Origin: Gordionus sp. m RMFG-2023
Taxonomy: Eukaryota; Nematomorpha; Gordioida; Chordodea; Parachordodidae
NCBI RefSeq assembly: GCF_954871325.1
Contig: NC_088779.1
Location: forward strand, 4,714,846-4,778,845
Direction: 5' to 3'
DNA length: 64,000 bases
Under the pieces are notes generated by a model. It was not told where the DNA came from and made no database searches. It worked only from the letters and a program-made list of their open reading frames with translations. Numbering within the stretch: position 1 is the first letter of the stretch; the number at the start of each line of letters is the position of its first letter. The translations under genes and the position numbers were made by a program. This document shows positions 22,843 through 35,659 of the stretch, in pieces.

Positions 22843-25440
22843 TTATATATAATAGTAAAAATGTAAAAGTATCTTGAATGGAATATAAATATATTCTTTT
22901 AGGATATTCTCAAATTAAAATCTACATGACAATAAATATACATAGGAAGCAAACCCCTCTTTATATGCCTACTTTCCTAAAAAGAAATTCTGCCTTTCAG
23001 GGGAAAAATTTATACGCTATTAATTACTGAGTTTAGGAATGAAGCAATTTTCACCATTTATTTTTGATTATATTTTTAATGGCTTCTAGATACATTTAAT
23101 GTGATCATAGCCGTTGCGAGGAGAGAAAAGGGAAGTCCCTCTTTAAAAATTTTCCTGTCATTGTAAATATCATTTTAAGCAAATAAAAAAATTTCCCATA
23201 CAAACCTTCCACCCTTACAATATATCACTCTAAAGAAGAGTTTGAAAGAAAAATTAGAAAAAGTTAATAAAATTTTAAAATAACGCCTAAATTTCAAAAT
23301 TTTTTTTAAAAAAGGATGTTTTATAAATAAAAAGTGAAAACCAATATTTTTATAAACCAATTACATATGTCATTGAATAAAAATTAAATAAAAACGCCTA
23401 ATGGATTTAAAGACCTCCAATAAAATTTATGTGGCAAAAAACTTAAAATCGGTCACTGTAGATGACTCTGTGTTGAATTGACCGATTCACAAATTAATTT
23501 CGCAAATTCTCACATTCGACGTTTTAAAATTTATATTAAAGGTATTTATATATAAATCATTTACATTATATATTTTTGGGATTCAATAAACCCAGTCTGA
23601 AAGATTTGTAAATCAAGATTTAAGCAAAAAGTATTAAAGTAAATAAATGAAAATATTAATATAATCTTTTTTAGATATGGAGGAAGATAATCATCAATTT
23701 ATTAGGTGGTAAAGGAGCTAACTTTAAACGAAGAGCTCTAAGATTTAACCTAGCTAATGATATTCTACATAAAGGAACTATTTTTATGATATTTAATTTA
23801 TTATATAAAACTTAGAAAAATAGTTATCATGAAATATGATGAACAATTAAGATTTTATATTTTTGTCGCATCACCTCTAGTTGGTATATTATATCTTAAA
23901 ATAATAATAGTTTGTAATATCAAAAATATACTCGTAATAAAAATTTACTCAAGACTGTTTTTCAAAGAAGATAAAAATAGCTTTCCTAAAAACACATAAA
24001 AAAAGAGAAGGAAATAAAGATATCTAATAAAATTACACCCATTGTGGGATGATTAATAAGATGTTTAAATTTTTAATAATATATATTTTGATTAAATAGA
24101 CGGCATTAAAGAATTGAATGCAAACTGTTACTTATATTTATTTTCAAAAACATTGATTAGTAAAGTTTATTAAAATATTAACTATAATATATTCTATAAC
24201 TGTCAAATATATCTGTAAAAGTGGCATTTTACATACTATTTTGACCAATTCTATATCATAGCGGATTAACAACTATATGTCCACTTACTTTTTATAAAGA
24301 AATTTTTTTTACTTATTTGAACCTTGGAAATATTTTTAGGCAGAGGTATGGTCAAAAAATGAATAATATAGTTAATTAGTTGTTTGAAACTCGGCTAATT
24401 ACAATATTAAACTTGTTAATTTTCAATTAATTAATGATTATATTTATTTAATTATGGTTATAAAATAATTCAAGTAATAAAAATCAATTAAGCTTCAACT
24501 TTTACTGTTAAATTAATATTTATACATTATTATTGATATTTTTACTAACAGAGAATTTGATTATAAACTGACTTAGTGAAATAATAATTTATATGTATTA
24601 ATTTAATAATTAAAATAGCTCTCCTTTAATAAAAATTTAGTTAGTCTTATTAATTTTTAAATAAATCAAATCTATATATAATACTTAATAAATTTATTTT
24701 TAGTTCAGGGGGTTATTAGAGACTATTCAAATTTTTTAGGTGACTCGAGCCCCTACGCTTCCCCCTAGTGACGCTACTGAGATTAACGGACTAACTACTT
24801 ATATGGCATAATTACATAACCTGAAATATAATTGATCTTTCTCAAACTGATGTCCTCTCTAATCTAACCCCAATTAGATTTAAAAAAATAGATTCTGTAG
24901 GGAACGAGGAAAGTAGTATAAATTGGGAACGATAATAGATATAAACAAATTCGATATAATCGAATTATTTCGGTTAATGTTTATAAGCAGTTTTATTAAA
25001 GATATATTATTACAATATTTATTGTCTTGTATACATCAGAAAATAAAATATATAATTATTAAAATCAATTGAACATATTATCTAATATTAAATTGACGCC
25101 TCAGAATATAAAAATTTAGTATAACTAAAAAATAAACATTTTAATATAATTTAACAAACATATAACAAAAATATAAACATTTTCTCTATTAAAATTATAC
25201 AATCAGCTACAAATATCTGTGTTCCTAGGCATTTATACAAATTTCATTTGAACTTTAAAAAAAATGAAATTTATAAATATGATAAATTTTTATATTCAAA
25301 CATTTATTTTGCAAATAAATATTTTATATAATATAGGGATATTAAAATAAAAAATTAATAAATATAAGGAAAGTTGGATAGAGGAATTTAAAGAAAAATG
25401 ATATTTTCAAAATTGGAGGAGATTAAAACATGGATATAAA
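22843..25440. other. AT-rich spacer; one transposon end at 24740-24779
   Basis: No host gene recognised. The stretch ending at 24779, reversed, reads CAGTAGCGTCACTAGGGG, which looks like the terminal inverted repeat of a hAT element (CAGTGGCG type); its partner end was not found. Around 23400-23550 a short open stretch (MDLKTSNKIYVAKNLKS) resembles coding sequence but is too short to call. Confidence 0.35.
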
Positions 25441-26480
25441 CAGTGGCGAAGCGTCAAGTTTACTACTAGGGAAGCAATTAAAAAAATTTATTTATTTTAG
25501 TCAAACACAAATCATAAAAATATTTGGATTTATAGGAAAATGATCAAGTACTGCATTATAAAAGTTATCGCTAGATTTTAAATTTTTTAATAATTTTTTT
25601 TCAATCGAAAATCAAAGATAAATTCGATAATCGATTTTGACACATCATTGTTTCTGCAATAAGATTTTATTCTTTTTAAAGATGAAAAACTCTGTTCCTG
25701 CTCTTGCTGTTGTTGAAGCCAGTTAAGATAAATTTGCATAATTAAAAAAAAACTCTTTAAAACTTTTCATCAAATCGGTGCATATTAAAACTTAGAGTAT
25801 TTCATTAGCATTCTTTTTCTTTCTAAATTCAACATCCCGAAACACTAAATTTAATTCAGTTTCCAGCTTCTGTAAATCGAAAAATTGAAAATAAGTGTTT
25901 TTTAATTATCTAACGGAAATTTTTATTATTTGGAAAATTTTACTAATATCTAACAATTCGACGAATTTAATTTGGTGTAATACATAATGAAATTGAATTA
26001 ATCAAATCATTTTGAATATTGCTTGATAGTCCAATAAAAACCCCACTATTGTTTGAATAGTATTCTGAGAGCAAATAAATTAAATTCAATATAATTTTCT
26101 CTATTTACTGAATTAGACGATTCATCATCACCACGGAATACGAGCTCCTGAATTCCAAGAAAACATATATAGTTGATCAATATTTCTCTATTTGATTTGA
26201 CTTTAGAATCATGCTGTTCGATTGATATTTTGCGCATCAAATCTATCATATTTTCAATACGATTTTGGCCAAATGTTTTTAATTTCGATTGCAAATGAGT
26301 GGTAGATTCTTTGGTTTAACTGCCTTTGAAAAATTATTCATATCCGAAAATCCTTTATAATTCAAAGTATATTTTTTGTTTGGGAATAATAGGTATGACC
26401 AACAATATAGAGAATTAGAAAAATTCACATCCAGTGTGCCATTCATATTTTTCATATTTATCGATAGAAAAATTACGGAT
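25441..26480 (-). mobile_element. Decayed hAT transposon, DUF4371/ZMYM-like transposase
   Basis: On the minus strand from 26480 down: a TTF-type zinc-finger remnant (YCWSYLLFPNKKYTL...GFSDMNNFSKAV), then LKTFGQNRIENMID, SIEQHDSKVKSNREIL, FLGIQELVFRGDDESSNS and NRENYIEF, which is the DUF4371 block (compare FLGKQELPFRGHDES). Near 25.60-25.73 kb a broken hAT dimerisation motif resembles FSSLKRIKSYCRN. The end at 25441 is CAGTGGCGAAGCGTC, a hAT-type terminal repeat. Several stops and frameshifts; the region between DUF4371 and the dimerisation domain is largely lost. Confidence 0.72.
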
Positions 26481-26756
26481 GCAAGTTTTGATTTCCTTTT
26501 TTTAAGTTTTTTAAAATTGGTTTTGGTCTTCTTTCAATAATCAATTTTTTCGCATCAAAATTTTTTGAGCTAAATGATAATGTTAATAAATTTTCAATAA
26601 TACAATCACAATTATTAAACATTTATAAGCATTTTTTTATTTGCTTCCCCAATGCTTATTTTTTAATGGTAAAATTACACAATTACCATGGCATGATTTT
26701 CTCTTTATTTATTTAATAAAATAAGCAATATTAAATTTGTTTCCCTCATGTATATT

Positions 26757-26965
26757 TTTTTAACGTAGTAAAAATAATGGTAAATTTTTTAACGTAATAA
26801 AAATAATAGTAACCTTTTAACGTAGTAAAAATAATAGTATTTCCAAATATAGTAAAAATAATATTAATTTTTTAACGATATAAAAATAATATTAATCTTT
26901 TTAACGTTATAAAAATTAAATTAATCTTTTTAACGTTATAAAAATTATATTAATGTTTTTAACGA
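26757..26965. repeat. Minisatellite, ~30-bp unit
   Basis: About seven imperfect units of the type TTTTTAACGTTATAAAAATA followed by ATATTAATC, in tandem. The units drift gradually along the array (GTAGT to GATAT to GTTAT in the middle), suggesting stepwise expansion. Confidence 0.85.
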
Positions 26966-28062
26966 AGTCAGCTTAGTTTATTTAGCATAGTACAAAGATT
27001 ATATTAACTTTATTTAAGAATTTTGTAGGGTATATACACACAATTATAGATCATGATAAAATATTATACACATAAATAACAAACATTACAAGAAATGATA
27101 ATATATGGAATTATAAATGTTTTAAAAAAAGGAGAAATGTTAAACAAATGTGGATAAACTTTTAAAAGAAAAGAAGATAGAGAAAGGGGAATAAATTAAG
27201 ACAAAATTGACAAATTGAAAAGACATGTTAAAATAAAAGGATTGACAACATAATATGAAGATATTGTTGCGAATCAGTTAATATATGGTAAAATTTTGAA
27301 TTTTGTAAAGGACTGTGGCAATTATAGCAGAGATGTACGAGTACATCAAGTGTAAAATAAGTATATAAGAATAGAAAACCGAAATGGGTATGAGGCGGGG
27401 GGGGGGGCTACAAAATTGACTACTGAAGTCATAGACAGTGAGGGATGCATGGTTGTGATTATAAGCATCCACATATAGAATTCCGAAAAGTTGTTAATAC
27501 TTTATATACTAAATGTGTGCAAGGAAGTAGGAGAAGAATGATCAAGAGGATAAGGAGAAATCCAAATAAATGAAAATGTCATATATTGAGAATATATGAA
27601 GTGGCAAATAGTAAAAAAGAAGATCAAAAAGAATATACACATTCTTTAATATTTTACTTGTAAAATGTAAATATTTTTTTGTTTTCTTGGATATAAATGT
27701 TTGTGAGTAAATAAATATTAATGTAAAAGATAAGTGGTATTAGTACAATAATTAATATAATAAATAATACTATATAATAGTTCTTAGCTAGTAGTTCTAA
27801 AAAAAATAATTAAATAATAACAGTAAATATAATATATCTATTATCATTTAAGTAACTTTTTCCTAAAGGGATAAGACTGGTTTAAGATTATTTTTCATTT
27901 ACAACAACTCATTACTTGCAAACTTATTGTTATATATGTTATTTTCTCTATATAACTTTTAAGTTTGCTATATTGTAATTATAACATTAATTTTTCCATA
28001 TTTTATCCTATAAGCTGACCATAATATAAAATACGAGATGAGAATTATCAAGCCATTATAAA
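26966..28062. other. AT-rich spacer
   Basis: No gene recognised. Purine-rich near 27100-27260 and a poly-G run at about 27397-27406. Confidence 0.4.
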
Positions 28063-28281
28063 TTAGTAATGAGCGAATAAATTTTTATCTATCCACAATT
28101 TTGAGTTCTGAGATATATGTTTGTAGATTCTTTCTACAGATGAATTGAATAGAGGGATAAAAAATAATTTTGAAACTAATAGAATGAGTGTTTGAATCCC
28201 TAGATTCCTGATGCACTTTTCATAGGAAGATAATTGATATGGCTTAAGAAATGTATGATCTGCTTTAGGAAAAAAATACAA
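28063..28281 (-). pseudogene. Possible hAT dimerisation-domain scrap
   Basis: Reads FIPLFNSSVERIYKHISQ and SKLWIDKNLFAH to a stop. The pattern S-x-VERI followed by SKL and a short helix is like the end of hAT transposases (SSASVERIFS...). No other transposase part was found upstream, so this is weak. Confidence 0.3.
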
Positions 28282-28530
28282 ATAAAGATAAGAAATTGTC
28301 TACATCATGAAATAGTGAGAAAATTGGTTTCAATTTATTATAATCAATATCTACATGATAAAATTAAGAATTCATTGGAATCAATCAATAAAGTGATATA
28401 TTCTAGTGAGTGAATATATTTGATTTTAAATTAATTTATCAGATATTTCTTATAATATAAATTTAATTCTATTCGGATTTATATTGATTATATTATATAA
28501 ATGTAAATAAAATATTTTCACTGTTTAACT

Positions 28531-28742
28531 TCTTATTTATCCTTATTTTCCAGCTATTCTTTTGCAGGAATTTCTCCAATACTTAATTCCCGGGAATTTC
28601 ACATCACTACACATATTAAACAAGAAACCAAGATGTTGGTTTCTTATTTTTCTTTATTTTCCCGCTATTTTTTTCGTATAATAAGACTTAAAAGAATTTT
28701 ACATCACTAGACAGATTAAAAAGTAATCCAAGATCTAGGTTC
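28531..28742. repeat. Imperfect tandem duplication, ~111-bp unit
   Basis: Two units (28531-28641 and 28642-28742) share ttatttttc, ccagctatt/cccgctatt, tttacatcacta and gattaaa blocks. Non-coding. Confidence 0.7.
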
Positions 28743-30004
28743 TAATAAATTAAAAAGATGTTATTGGCTTTAGTAGATGCTGCATTACATCGAAATGATT
28801 TTCATAGGTTAATATTAATGTCATTTGGAAAAATATAAGTTAAATTATACCATCTCATTAAAATAAATTAAAAATATTCCACATGGATTAAATATTATTT
28901 GATTATCATTTTTAAGAAAATATATCTTTTTATTTCTATTCTTTATTTCTATTATGTATAATATACAATAATCCCGAACATAATAACCCTTATGATATAA
29001 ATGTAATTATTGAAATAGTGTTAATCTTTAAAATATAATCACAAGTTTGTTTAAATTATTTTTTGGAAAGGGGGAGGGAGGGGGTATAAATGTTATTAAA
29101 TTTCCCTAATTTAATTTATATTTATAATATAGCAATTCAGAATCACATTGTTTTAATTAGGCGTTTAGTGATAACATTTGAGATAATATATTTCCATAAT
29201 CTAAAATTTAAACATATTGTAATATATTGAAAGACATAAAAATTATAATTTTTGTTGGGTCTTTTTAGTCCATCCCTTCAGTTACATTTACATTTCCTCC
29301 CGCTAAATTTTTGTCAACTATAATAAAAGAAAATAAACTTTATTTAAAGTATATTATAAGCATAATAAAATATTCAATTTCAAAAATTTAAGTGACAGAA
29401 TTTGAGATATACATTTATAAAAAATCTAAGATCATAAACACAAATAATGTATTAAGTAAGACTTCATAAATTATTTTAAATAAATGATATATTTTCACGC
29501 ACTAACTATTATCATATCGAGTAAAAAAAGTCCAACCTCATTCTTTGACACGGGTAAATATATGTTAAAATAAAATATTTAACCTAAAAATCCTAATTTT
29601 TTGATGGGAGCGCCTTAAAAACATATTTGAGAACAAAATTAACATCTCTTTAATTACTAATAAAATGAAAATTTGTAAAATTCATATGAGTTTAATAATT
29701 GATATTTTGTTATGTAATCCTTTTTAATTAATCCATAAAAAGGTTCACTTTGGGTATAATATTATTTTAATCAAAATCAATTCTTTTGTTTGAACCTCTA
29801 TATTTATTTCTAGCGATATCTGTTATAAATAAATATTTTAAAATATGGTAACTGATGTCGAAATAAAATATTAAAAAAATTATCAATAATTTAAGTGTAG
29901 TGATTATTAGACATATTTTAAAAAAAAAAATAAGAACACGTTAGCCATATATTCACATAAGTAAATTATTTATTGATGGGAGTACATAAAATTATGTTTG
30001 TACG
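28743..30004. other. AT-rich spacer
   Basis: Nothing recognised beyond a G-rich run near 29065-29085. Confidence 0.4.
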
Positions 30005-30488
30005 TTTAATAAAATTATATTAATTTTTTTTTCATTTTAAAATAATTTATTTAATTAAAATAATATTAAAATTACAATTAACATATTATATCTATATTCT
30101 ATATAAAAATATATAATTAATAAAATTATATATTTATGTATGGTAGGGCGGGGCTTAATGACCCATATATAGATATACAATTGAATCTACAAATTTCGAT
30201 TGATATTCTTTGTCGCACTAGAAATCTTCTTTTGGATCATCTGTGATTAAATGTGTGCCCAATTGTTTTAATAATTTTAGATTGGGGTCCAAATAATCCA
30301 CGGGTGTCTGAGACTACCGGATGAAACAAAAATTGTTAAGTTGGCTATAAGCTTCAAGATTTAGCAAATAGATGTCCTAAATTTTCAGCCAGCTATGAGC
30401 AAAATCTCCAGGCTTACATAATATTATTTTAGTTATAACCCTAATCGGACCGTTTTTAAAAATCGACCTGAATCGGGTTTTTTAACAA
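30005..30488. repeat. Dispersed repeat, copy left of the GPCR
   Basis: Shares about 330 bp (30005-30370) in the same orientation with 34735-35070, including cttaatgacccat, aaatttcgatt, atattctttgtc and agactaccgga/agactaccaga. It ends in TTTTAACAACACTA, which reversed is the TAGTGTTGTTAAA end of the local hAT-like MITE family. Confidence 0.7.
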
Positions 30489-32694
30489 CACTAGCTTAGC
30501 CTTGGTTGCGAAAATGATAAATTAACAAGATTATAAGAATTCTGAAAAATTTTATAAATAAATCAAGGATCTGTTACTAACCTTTATAGGAGTTATAGGC
30601 AAAACAGAAACACATAGCCTTTGGGTAATGGCTAACTTTTTCTAAGTTTTAATTTTTAATTGTAGAAAAAGATACTATACATTAAATTCTTCACAAATTT
30701 ACTGCCTACCATAGATGCTCTAGTGGGAAAGTAAAGAGATTTTGGTTCAAACACTTAAACATTACATTAAACGAATTTCAGGCAATAGTGTTAAAAAAAA
30801 TATAGCATATAATTATAATACTTATTAATATAGTATAATCGGTAATGAAGCACTAATGGTGCCGCTATTTTTGACAGTTGTAAATTTATGGGCACCGAGA
30901 AACGCTAAATTAACATTAAAGGTTGTGTATAGGAAAAACATTACAGGTCTACATGTAGCTTTGTACTAACATGATCCTTTCATGCTTATTCTTTCAATAT
31001 CTATTTTTTTTTTTTAAATTAATTTTATTTTCCTATATGGTTAGTGGTTTGAAGAGTTACTAATGAAAAAATAATTATACCAAATTCACTATAAATATTA
31101 AATAAAATATTTACTTATAAAAAAATAATATATTTAATTAATTCCTGTTTCCTTTAGATGAAATGAGAGATAAATTCTTATATTACAACATAAACAAGAA
31201 AATTATTCACAAAAAAAATAAGCGACTAATTAGGTAATTAAATAATATCTATACAAGTATAATATAATCTATAAATTATATTTATAAACCAACTTTATAT
31301 TAATTAATAATTAATTATGAAAAATTCTTTCTTTCTTTCCTTTCTTTCTTTGGTGTACCTCTTAAGAAGTAAATATAGAAAATCAAATCTGCAAAAAAAA
31401 ATTATGTCATTTAAATAAGATCAACTTGATCCAAGAATGAAAGAAAACTCGTCTAATTGGAATGCAATTAATTAACCTAAAATTTAAAACAATTGGGAGA
31501 AAATATAAAAATAAAAACGCTCCCATTATATATAAATAATATTAAGAAAATGTAAACAATTTTATTTTTGGCAGAGAGAAAATTTGATATTTGCCGCAGC
31601 AAAATATAATTTTTTAAAAATAATGGACAACAATTAACATTAAATTTAAGCATATATATATTTTGAGATATAAATTAATTGTAGTAGCCACTCCATAAAA
31701 ATAACAAATTTTCCCTACTTCAAATTCCTTAAAAATTTATGAGACAGAATCATGTGCTGATACCTTGGCATGAGTACTTATTTTATATTTTATTGAAACC
31801 TTTTTTACCATGATAGGCGTAATAATGGAGATTCTTTGAAAGTTTTTATATATATGGAATAGGTTTGACTAGGATTATTTTAAGAAATTAGCATTTTTTG
31901 CCTTAAAAGATTTAGATGATTTGTATGATATTCCCAGTAAATATCATATTCCATCCCTAAATTGATAATGATTTTAAGCTAATAGGGACACATTTTAACT
32001 TAGTCGGAATACCTGGCTGTTTGGTTAGATTAGCAAAATCCAACTAAACTAGTGCTGGATGCCAAGTAAATTTATATTTGCGTCAGCGCTTGAGAATATA
32101 AATCTTAAAATTAAACTATATTTGTTTCACGGATTCTCTGCATTACTGTATTGTTATAAGTTGCTAATCTTACAGTTTTTCTTATAATAAAATTTAAATT
32201 ATTCTAAAACCCCTTTTCAAAATTTAATTTAATATAATTCGAGTATAATTATTTTTCTTCATTATTCATTTTATATCTATATTTATGTGTATGAGAACTT
32301 TTACATCATATCCTGATCTCAGCTCTGCAATGTCTCCATTAGATAAAATATTTTAAAGACAACAGACCTTTTAGAAGCCTACGAAATTATCTTTGAAATT
32401 TAGATGTAGGCAAATTGCTTCATCTTCACCCCGTTTAGTTAGGTAGAAATTGTGGCTATGGCAACTCTATTTGGGAAGACTAGCATTTGATTTTGATTAA
32501 TAGTTTTATGAAGTTTTTTCAAAATATATATATTTTTTAAAAAAATAATTAATATTATTTAAAAAATAGAAAATCAATACAAACAATATTGGAAAATTTT
32601 GATATTAAATATCATATCTCAAAAACAAGCTATTGTCGATTATTTTTTAATGGATATAATTATAAATTCTTAGATTGTGTCTTATTATTTTTCA
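30489..32694. other. Upstream region of the GPCR gene
   Basis: 2.2 kb, AT-rich, no other gene seen. A CTTT-type microsatellite lies at about 31328-31351. The promoter of the receptor is presumably here, but no element can be singled out; a non-coding 5' exon cannot be excluded. Confidence 0.4.
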
Positions 32695-34059
32695 ATGATT
32701 GGAATTATTAATAAAACTATTACAGGAAACGTGATCGAGATCCAGTCTATCATCTTAAAAATCTTAAAAGAAGTTAGAAGTAAGGAACTCAATGAAAATC
32801 TATTAAAGACAATTTGTGTCATCCTAGCATTCGGGATCCCTGGAAACATTATAATGATATTTTTGGTAATTGCTTATAGACATCATTGTCACGTTAAACA
32901 AAGATCAGATTTCTATTTCATATCATTGGCATTGGCAAACGTACTAATACTCACGATTAAAATTCCCTGGGTCGTTTATAATATTAAGAATTTAAAAAAT
33001 CATTACTCCCTAAATATGAGCCTATGGTTAGGGAAATTCGAATGGTTCCTAGAAGACAGCCTCATCTGTTTTGTCAATTATCTCTTGGCTCTAATGTCCA
33101 TGGATCGCATGTTCGCTATTAAGTATCCTTTTGTATACTCTAATTTATTCAAATTTAAAAATATCCAAAAATATGTATACACTATCATAGTCATTAGTCT
33201 AATTATAGCGTCGCCATTTTTAAATTATTTTCACGTAAAACGTATACACCCGTTTTATTCGACTAACAATATGATATACAACATGACAAAACAAGACATG
33301 ACGGGATATGCCTTTATTGCTCATAAATTATCTGAGCACGACAAATATTTATCAAATAATGACCTAATATATACGTATGTATTTAACGAAGAAATGAGAA
33401 AGTTCTCTTCGATATTCGACGAAGTTGAAGCTGTATTCATGAATCTGATTCCCTGCCTCATCATATTAACTAGCAATGTGATAACGGCCACTTTGTTTTA
33501 TAAACGATCCAGATCTCATATGAAGAGATTAAATATACCCGCGCTCAATGTCAGTCAGCCGATAGATCTCGCTATAAATTTCCATTCCAAAATTCTCCAA
33601 AAATTTGTAAAACAAATCACCAATCCACCTCAAAACTTTATCAATAATGATATCCCTTCAATCAATATTACCAATAATGATGAAAAATTCGAGCCATCTT
33701 CCCAAATTATCTCGAAAAGAAACCAAATTTCACCGTGTACATTGGCGAAAAGTGTATCTTCATCCGAGAAAATAAGCATTAGAAAGGCTAGAAACAAGGA
33801 CTTCACGATATTGATGGGGTTCTTGAGCTTAGCATCTCTCATATTTTCCCTACCTTGGCTCATATACATATTCCAAATGGGCCCTGCTTGGGAAGATGAT
33901 TATTTTTTAGTATCTAATCCTAAGCTACACTTTTTTGTGAACGTCATGATGTATCTTCAATATTTAACTTATCCATATTTAATTATTTTGACATCACCTC
34001 GTTATCGGAAATATCTTTTGAAATTTATTTTATGCCGCATGTATTCTTACAAGCCATAA
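32695..34059 (+). CDS. Single-exon rhodopsin-like seven-transmembrane receptor (orphan, peptide-receptor-like)
   Basis: 454 aa from the ATG at 32695; an open frame reaches back to a GTG at 32677 but ATG is preferred. Membrane segments at about residues 38-60 (with GIPGN, the helix-1 Asn), 73-94, 118-138, 160-180, 245-270, 370-394 and 409-434. Helix 3 ends MDRMFAIKYP, a DRY-type motif followed by the usual KYP. Departures from the class A norm: Asn instead of the helix-2 Asp (SLALAN), no Cys at the expected top of helix 3, SLPW in helix 6 in place of CWxP, TYPYL in helix 7 in place of NPxxY. The third intracellular loop is long (~100 residues, Ser/Asn-rich). N-glycosylation sequon NKT near the N-terminus. 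Ligand unknown; it most resembles divergent neuropeptide-type receptors of invertebrates. Confidence 0.85.
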   Translation: MIGIINKTITGNVIEIQSIILKILKEVRSKELNENLLKTICVILAFGIPGNIIMIFLVIAYRHHCHVKQRSDFYFISLALANVLILTIKIPWVVYNIKNLKNHYSLNMSLWLGKFEWFLEDSLICFVNYLLALMSMDRMFAIKYPFVYSNLFKFKNIQKYVYTIIVISLIIASPFLNYFHVKRIHPFYSTNNMIYNMTKQDMTGYAFIAHKLSEHDKYLSNNDLIYTYVFNEEMRKFSSIFDEVEAVFMNLIPCLIILTSNVITATLFYKRSRSHMKRLNIPALNVSQPIDLAINFHSKILQKFVKQITNPPQNFINNDIPSINITNNDEKFEPSSQIISKRNQISPCTLAKSVSSSEKISIRKARNKDFTILMGFLSLASLIFSLPWLIYIFQMGPAWEDDYFLVSNPKLHFFVNVMMYLQYLTYPYLIILTSPRYRKYLLKFILCRMYSYKP

Positions 34060-34528
34060 GTTTCTCAATTATTTAAAATGTATGAGTTTATTCACACAAC
34101 ACGCATAAATATAGTTGATTGATATGTCACATTTCATTGGTTTTAAACGCGTTTAATTTATTATAAAATGGTTATTCCCATATTTAAGCAAAATAAAAAT
34201 CTATGATTCATGTTAAACTCGTTTAAAATAAATTATTTAATTATTTTTTAAAAAAAATTATAATTACTTTTGATTTTATATTTTTCTTAATTTATTCTTA
34301 TACATTTTTATTCTTAACTCAAAATAAATGATTAAAATGTACATTCAAACCTACTTCTCAATTCCTTTAAAATATTATTAGCAAAAATGAGATTTAAACA
34401 TAGTTTAATAAATGTTCCCCATTTCTCATATAAGAAATGAATAGATTGCTTTTGATTTGAAAAATTTTTTGAGCATTTGTTTAAAACTTATATCTTATTT
34501 AAAAGTTGATCAAAACGTACATCCCAAC
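34060..34528. other. GPCR 3' flank
   Basis: AATAAA hexamers at 34192-34197 and about 34323-34328 are candidate polyadenylation signals. No other feature seen. Confidence 0.45.
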
Positions 34529-35070
34529 TAGTGTTGTTAAATTAACTAAGTAACTAGTTACATTTTTGCTAAAAAATAACTGTAACTAGTTATATTTTAA
34601 AAATTATAACTAGTAACTATAAAACTAGTTATATTTTTTTTAAATGTAACTGCTAAAAGTAACTAGTTACTTTTAAAAATATGTATGAATAAATCTAAAT
34701 AATATATTCAAATAATTAATTTTATTTTTAATATATTTTTATTTTATAATTTAACTATTTACTAAAAAGAATATTAAAATTATAATTAACAAACTATATT
34801 ATATTCTATATAAAAATATATAATTAAAAGAAGAGAAACTAAAAAATAAATAAATAATATATTTAGGTTTGGTCGGTGGGGTTTAATGACCCATGTACAG
34901 ATAGACAGTTGGATGAACAAATTTCGATTAATATTCTTTGTCATAGGTAGAAGTCTTCTTTTAAATTACCTGTAATTGTCCTATAGTTTTGATTAATTTT
35001 AGGGTTGGGATACAAATGATCCACTCTTAGACTACCAGAACAAACAAAAGATTATTAAGTGGCTACACTT
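34529..35070. mobile_element. hAT-like MITE/repeat copy right of the GPCR
   Basis: Starts TAGTGTTGTTAAATTAACT and then has repeated GTAACTAGTTAC-type palindromes (34545-34680), like the subterminal repeats of hAT ends. From 34735 to 35070 it matches 30005-30370. The opposite end was not found, so the copy may be truncated. Confidence 0.6.
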
Positions 35071-35117
35071 ATTTATTTTTGTATTTTCATCTTTCGTGAT
35101 ATAGTTGACAAAAAAAG

Positions 35118-35420
35118 ATCTGGCAAAACGATCTACACATGACATGTATAATCCCAAGCAAGGGGTGAACCTTGGCTCCAAAAGACTAGCATAATTTTAT
35201 CAGGCTTAATTCAGGGAAGAGCTCAGAGGGTTCCAGTGTAGAAGGAATATTTGTAGATATCAAGATACTATTGACGATCGAATTTATGGCATATTACCTG
35301 GGTGGTGTCCAAGACTATTGATGTGAGTTTCAGATAGGACACATTATGTAGGAGTTACGATTTCACAGCCTAAACGAAGACCTATAGCTATTCTAAGTTC
35401 TTCGTTGGTTAGTAACAAGC
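35118..35420 (-). pseudogene. LINE C-terminal domain fragment
   Basis: The minus strand reads ELRIAIGLRLGCEIVTPT, then SETHINSLGHHPGN, and further on CLGLYMSCVDRFAR. From memory these match, in order, the region after the RT in a LINE group whose proteins have LRIAVGLRLG, HxDSLGHHG and a PD-(D/E)XK-like block ending LVWDxTCVDTLA. Several stops and frameshifts separate the blocks. The same LINE group seems to be at 61.9-64 kb. Confidence 0.55.
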
Positions 35421-35583
35421 CTAAAAACTAAGTATAATTTCTAACCATTCGTAACCGAGGTGGCATATGGCTGAGGTTAAAATTTTTAATCCGGCAAAAG
35501 AATCCTATTGTTATCATTCTGTATAATCGGGGTTGGGTTTAGATGGAGAAAGAGCGATGGAGATTTTCTTTGAATAGCTTTGA

Positions 35584-35632
35584 AGAACTATACCACTTAG
35601 CTTTGGTGAACTATACCACTTAGCTTTGGTGA
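35584..35632. repeat. 23-bp tandem duplication
   Basis: The phrase gaactataccacttagcttt plus ggt occurs twice in direct succession, at the edge of the LINE fragment. Confidence 0.85.
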
Positions 35633-35659
35633 AAGGGCAGCTTGCATCCAGGAGATTGA

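Noticed and set aside
32677-32694. GTG at 32677 as the GPCR start
   Set aside because: An in-frame ATG at 32695 is the normal eukaryotic start and loses nothing of the receptor core.
33630-33869. Antisense 79-codon frame in the GPCR
   Set aside because: Shadow of the receptor's third-loop and helix-6 coding sequence.
34531-34690. CTAG-containing palindromes as a CRISPR-like array
   Set aside because: Irregular spacing, no unique spacers and a eukaryotic context; better explained as hAT subterminal repeats.
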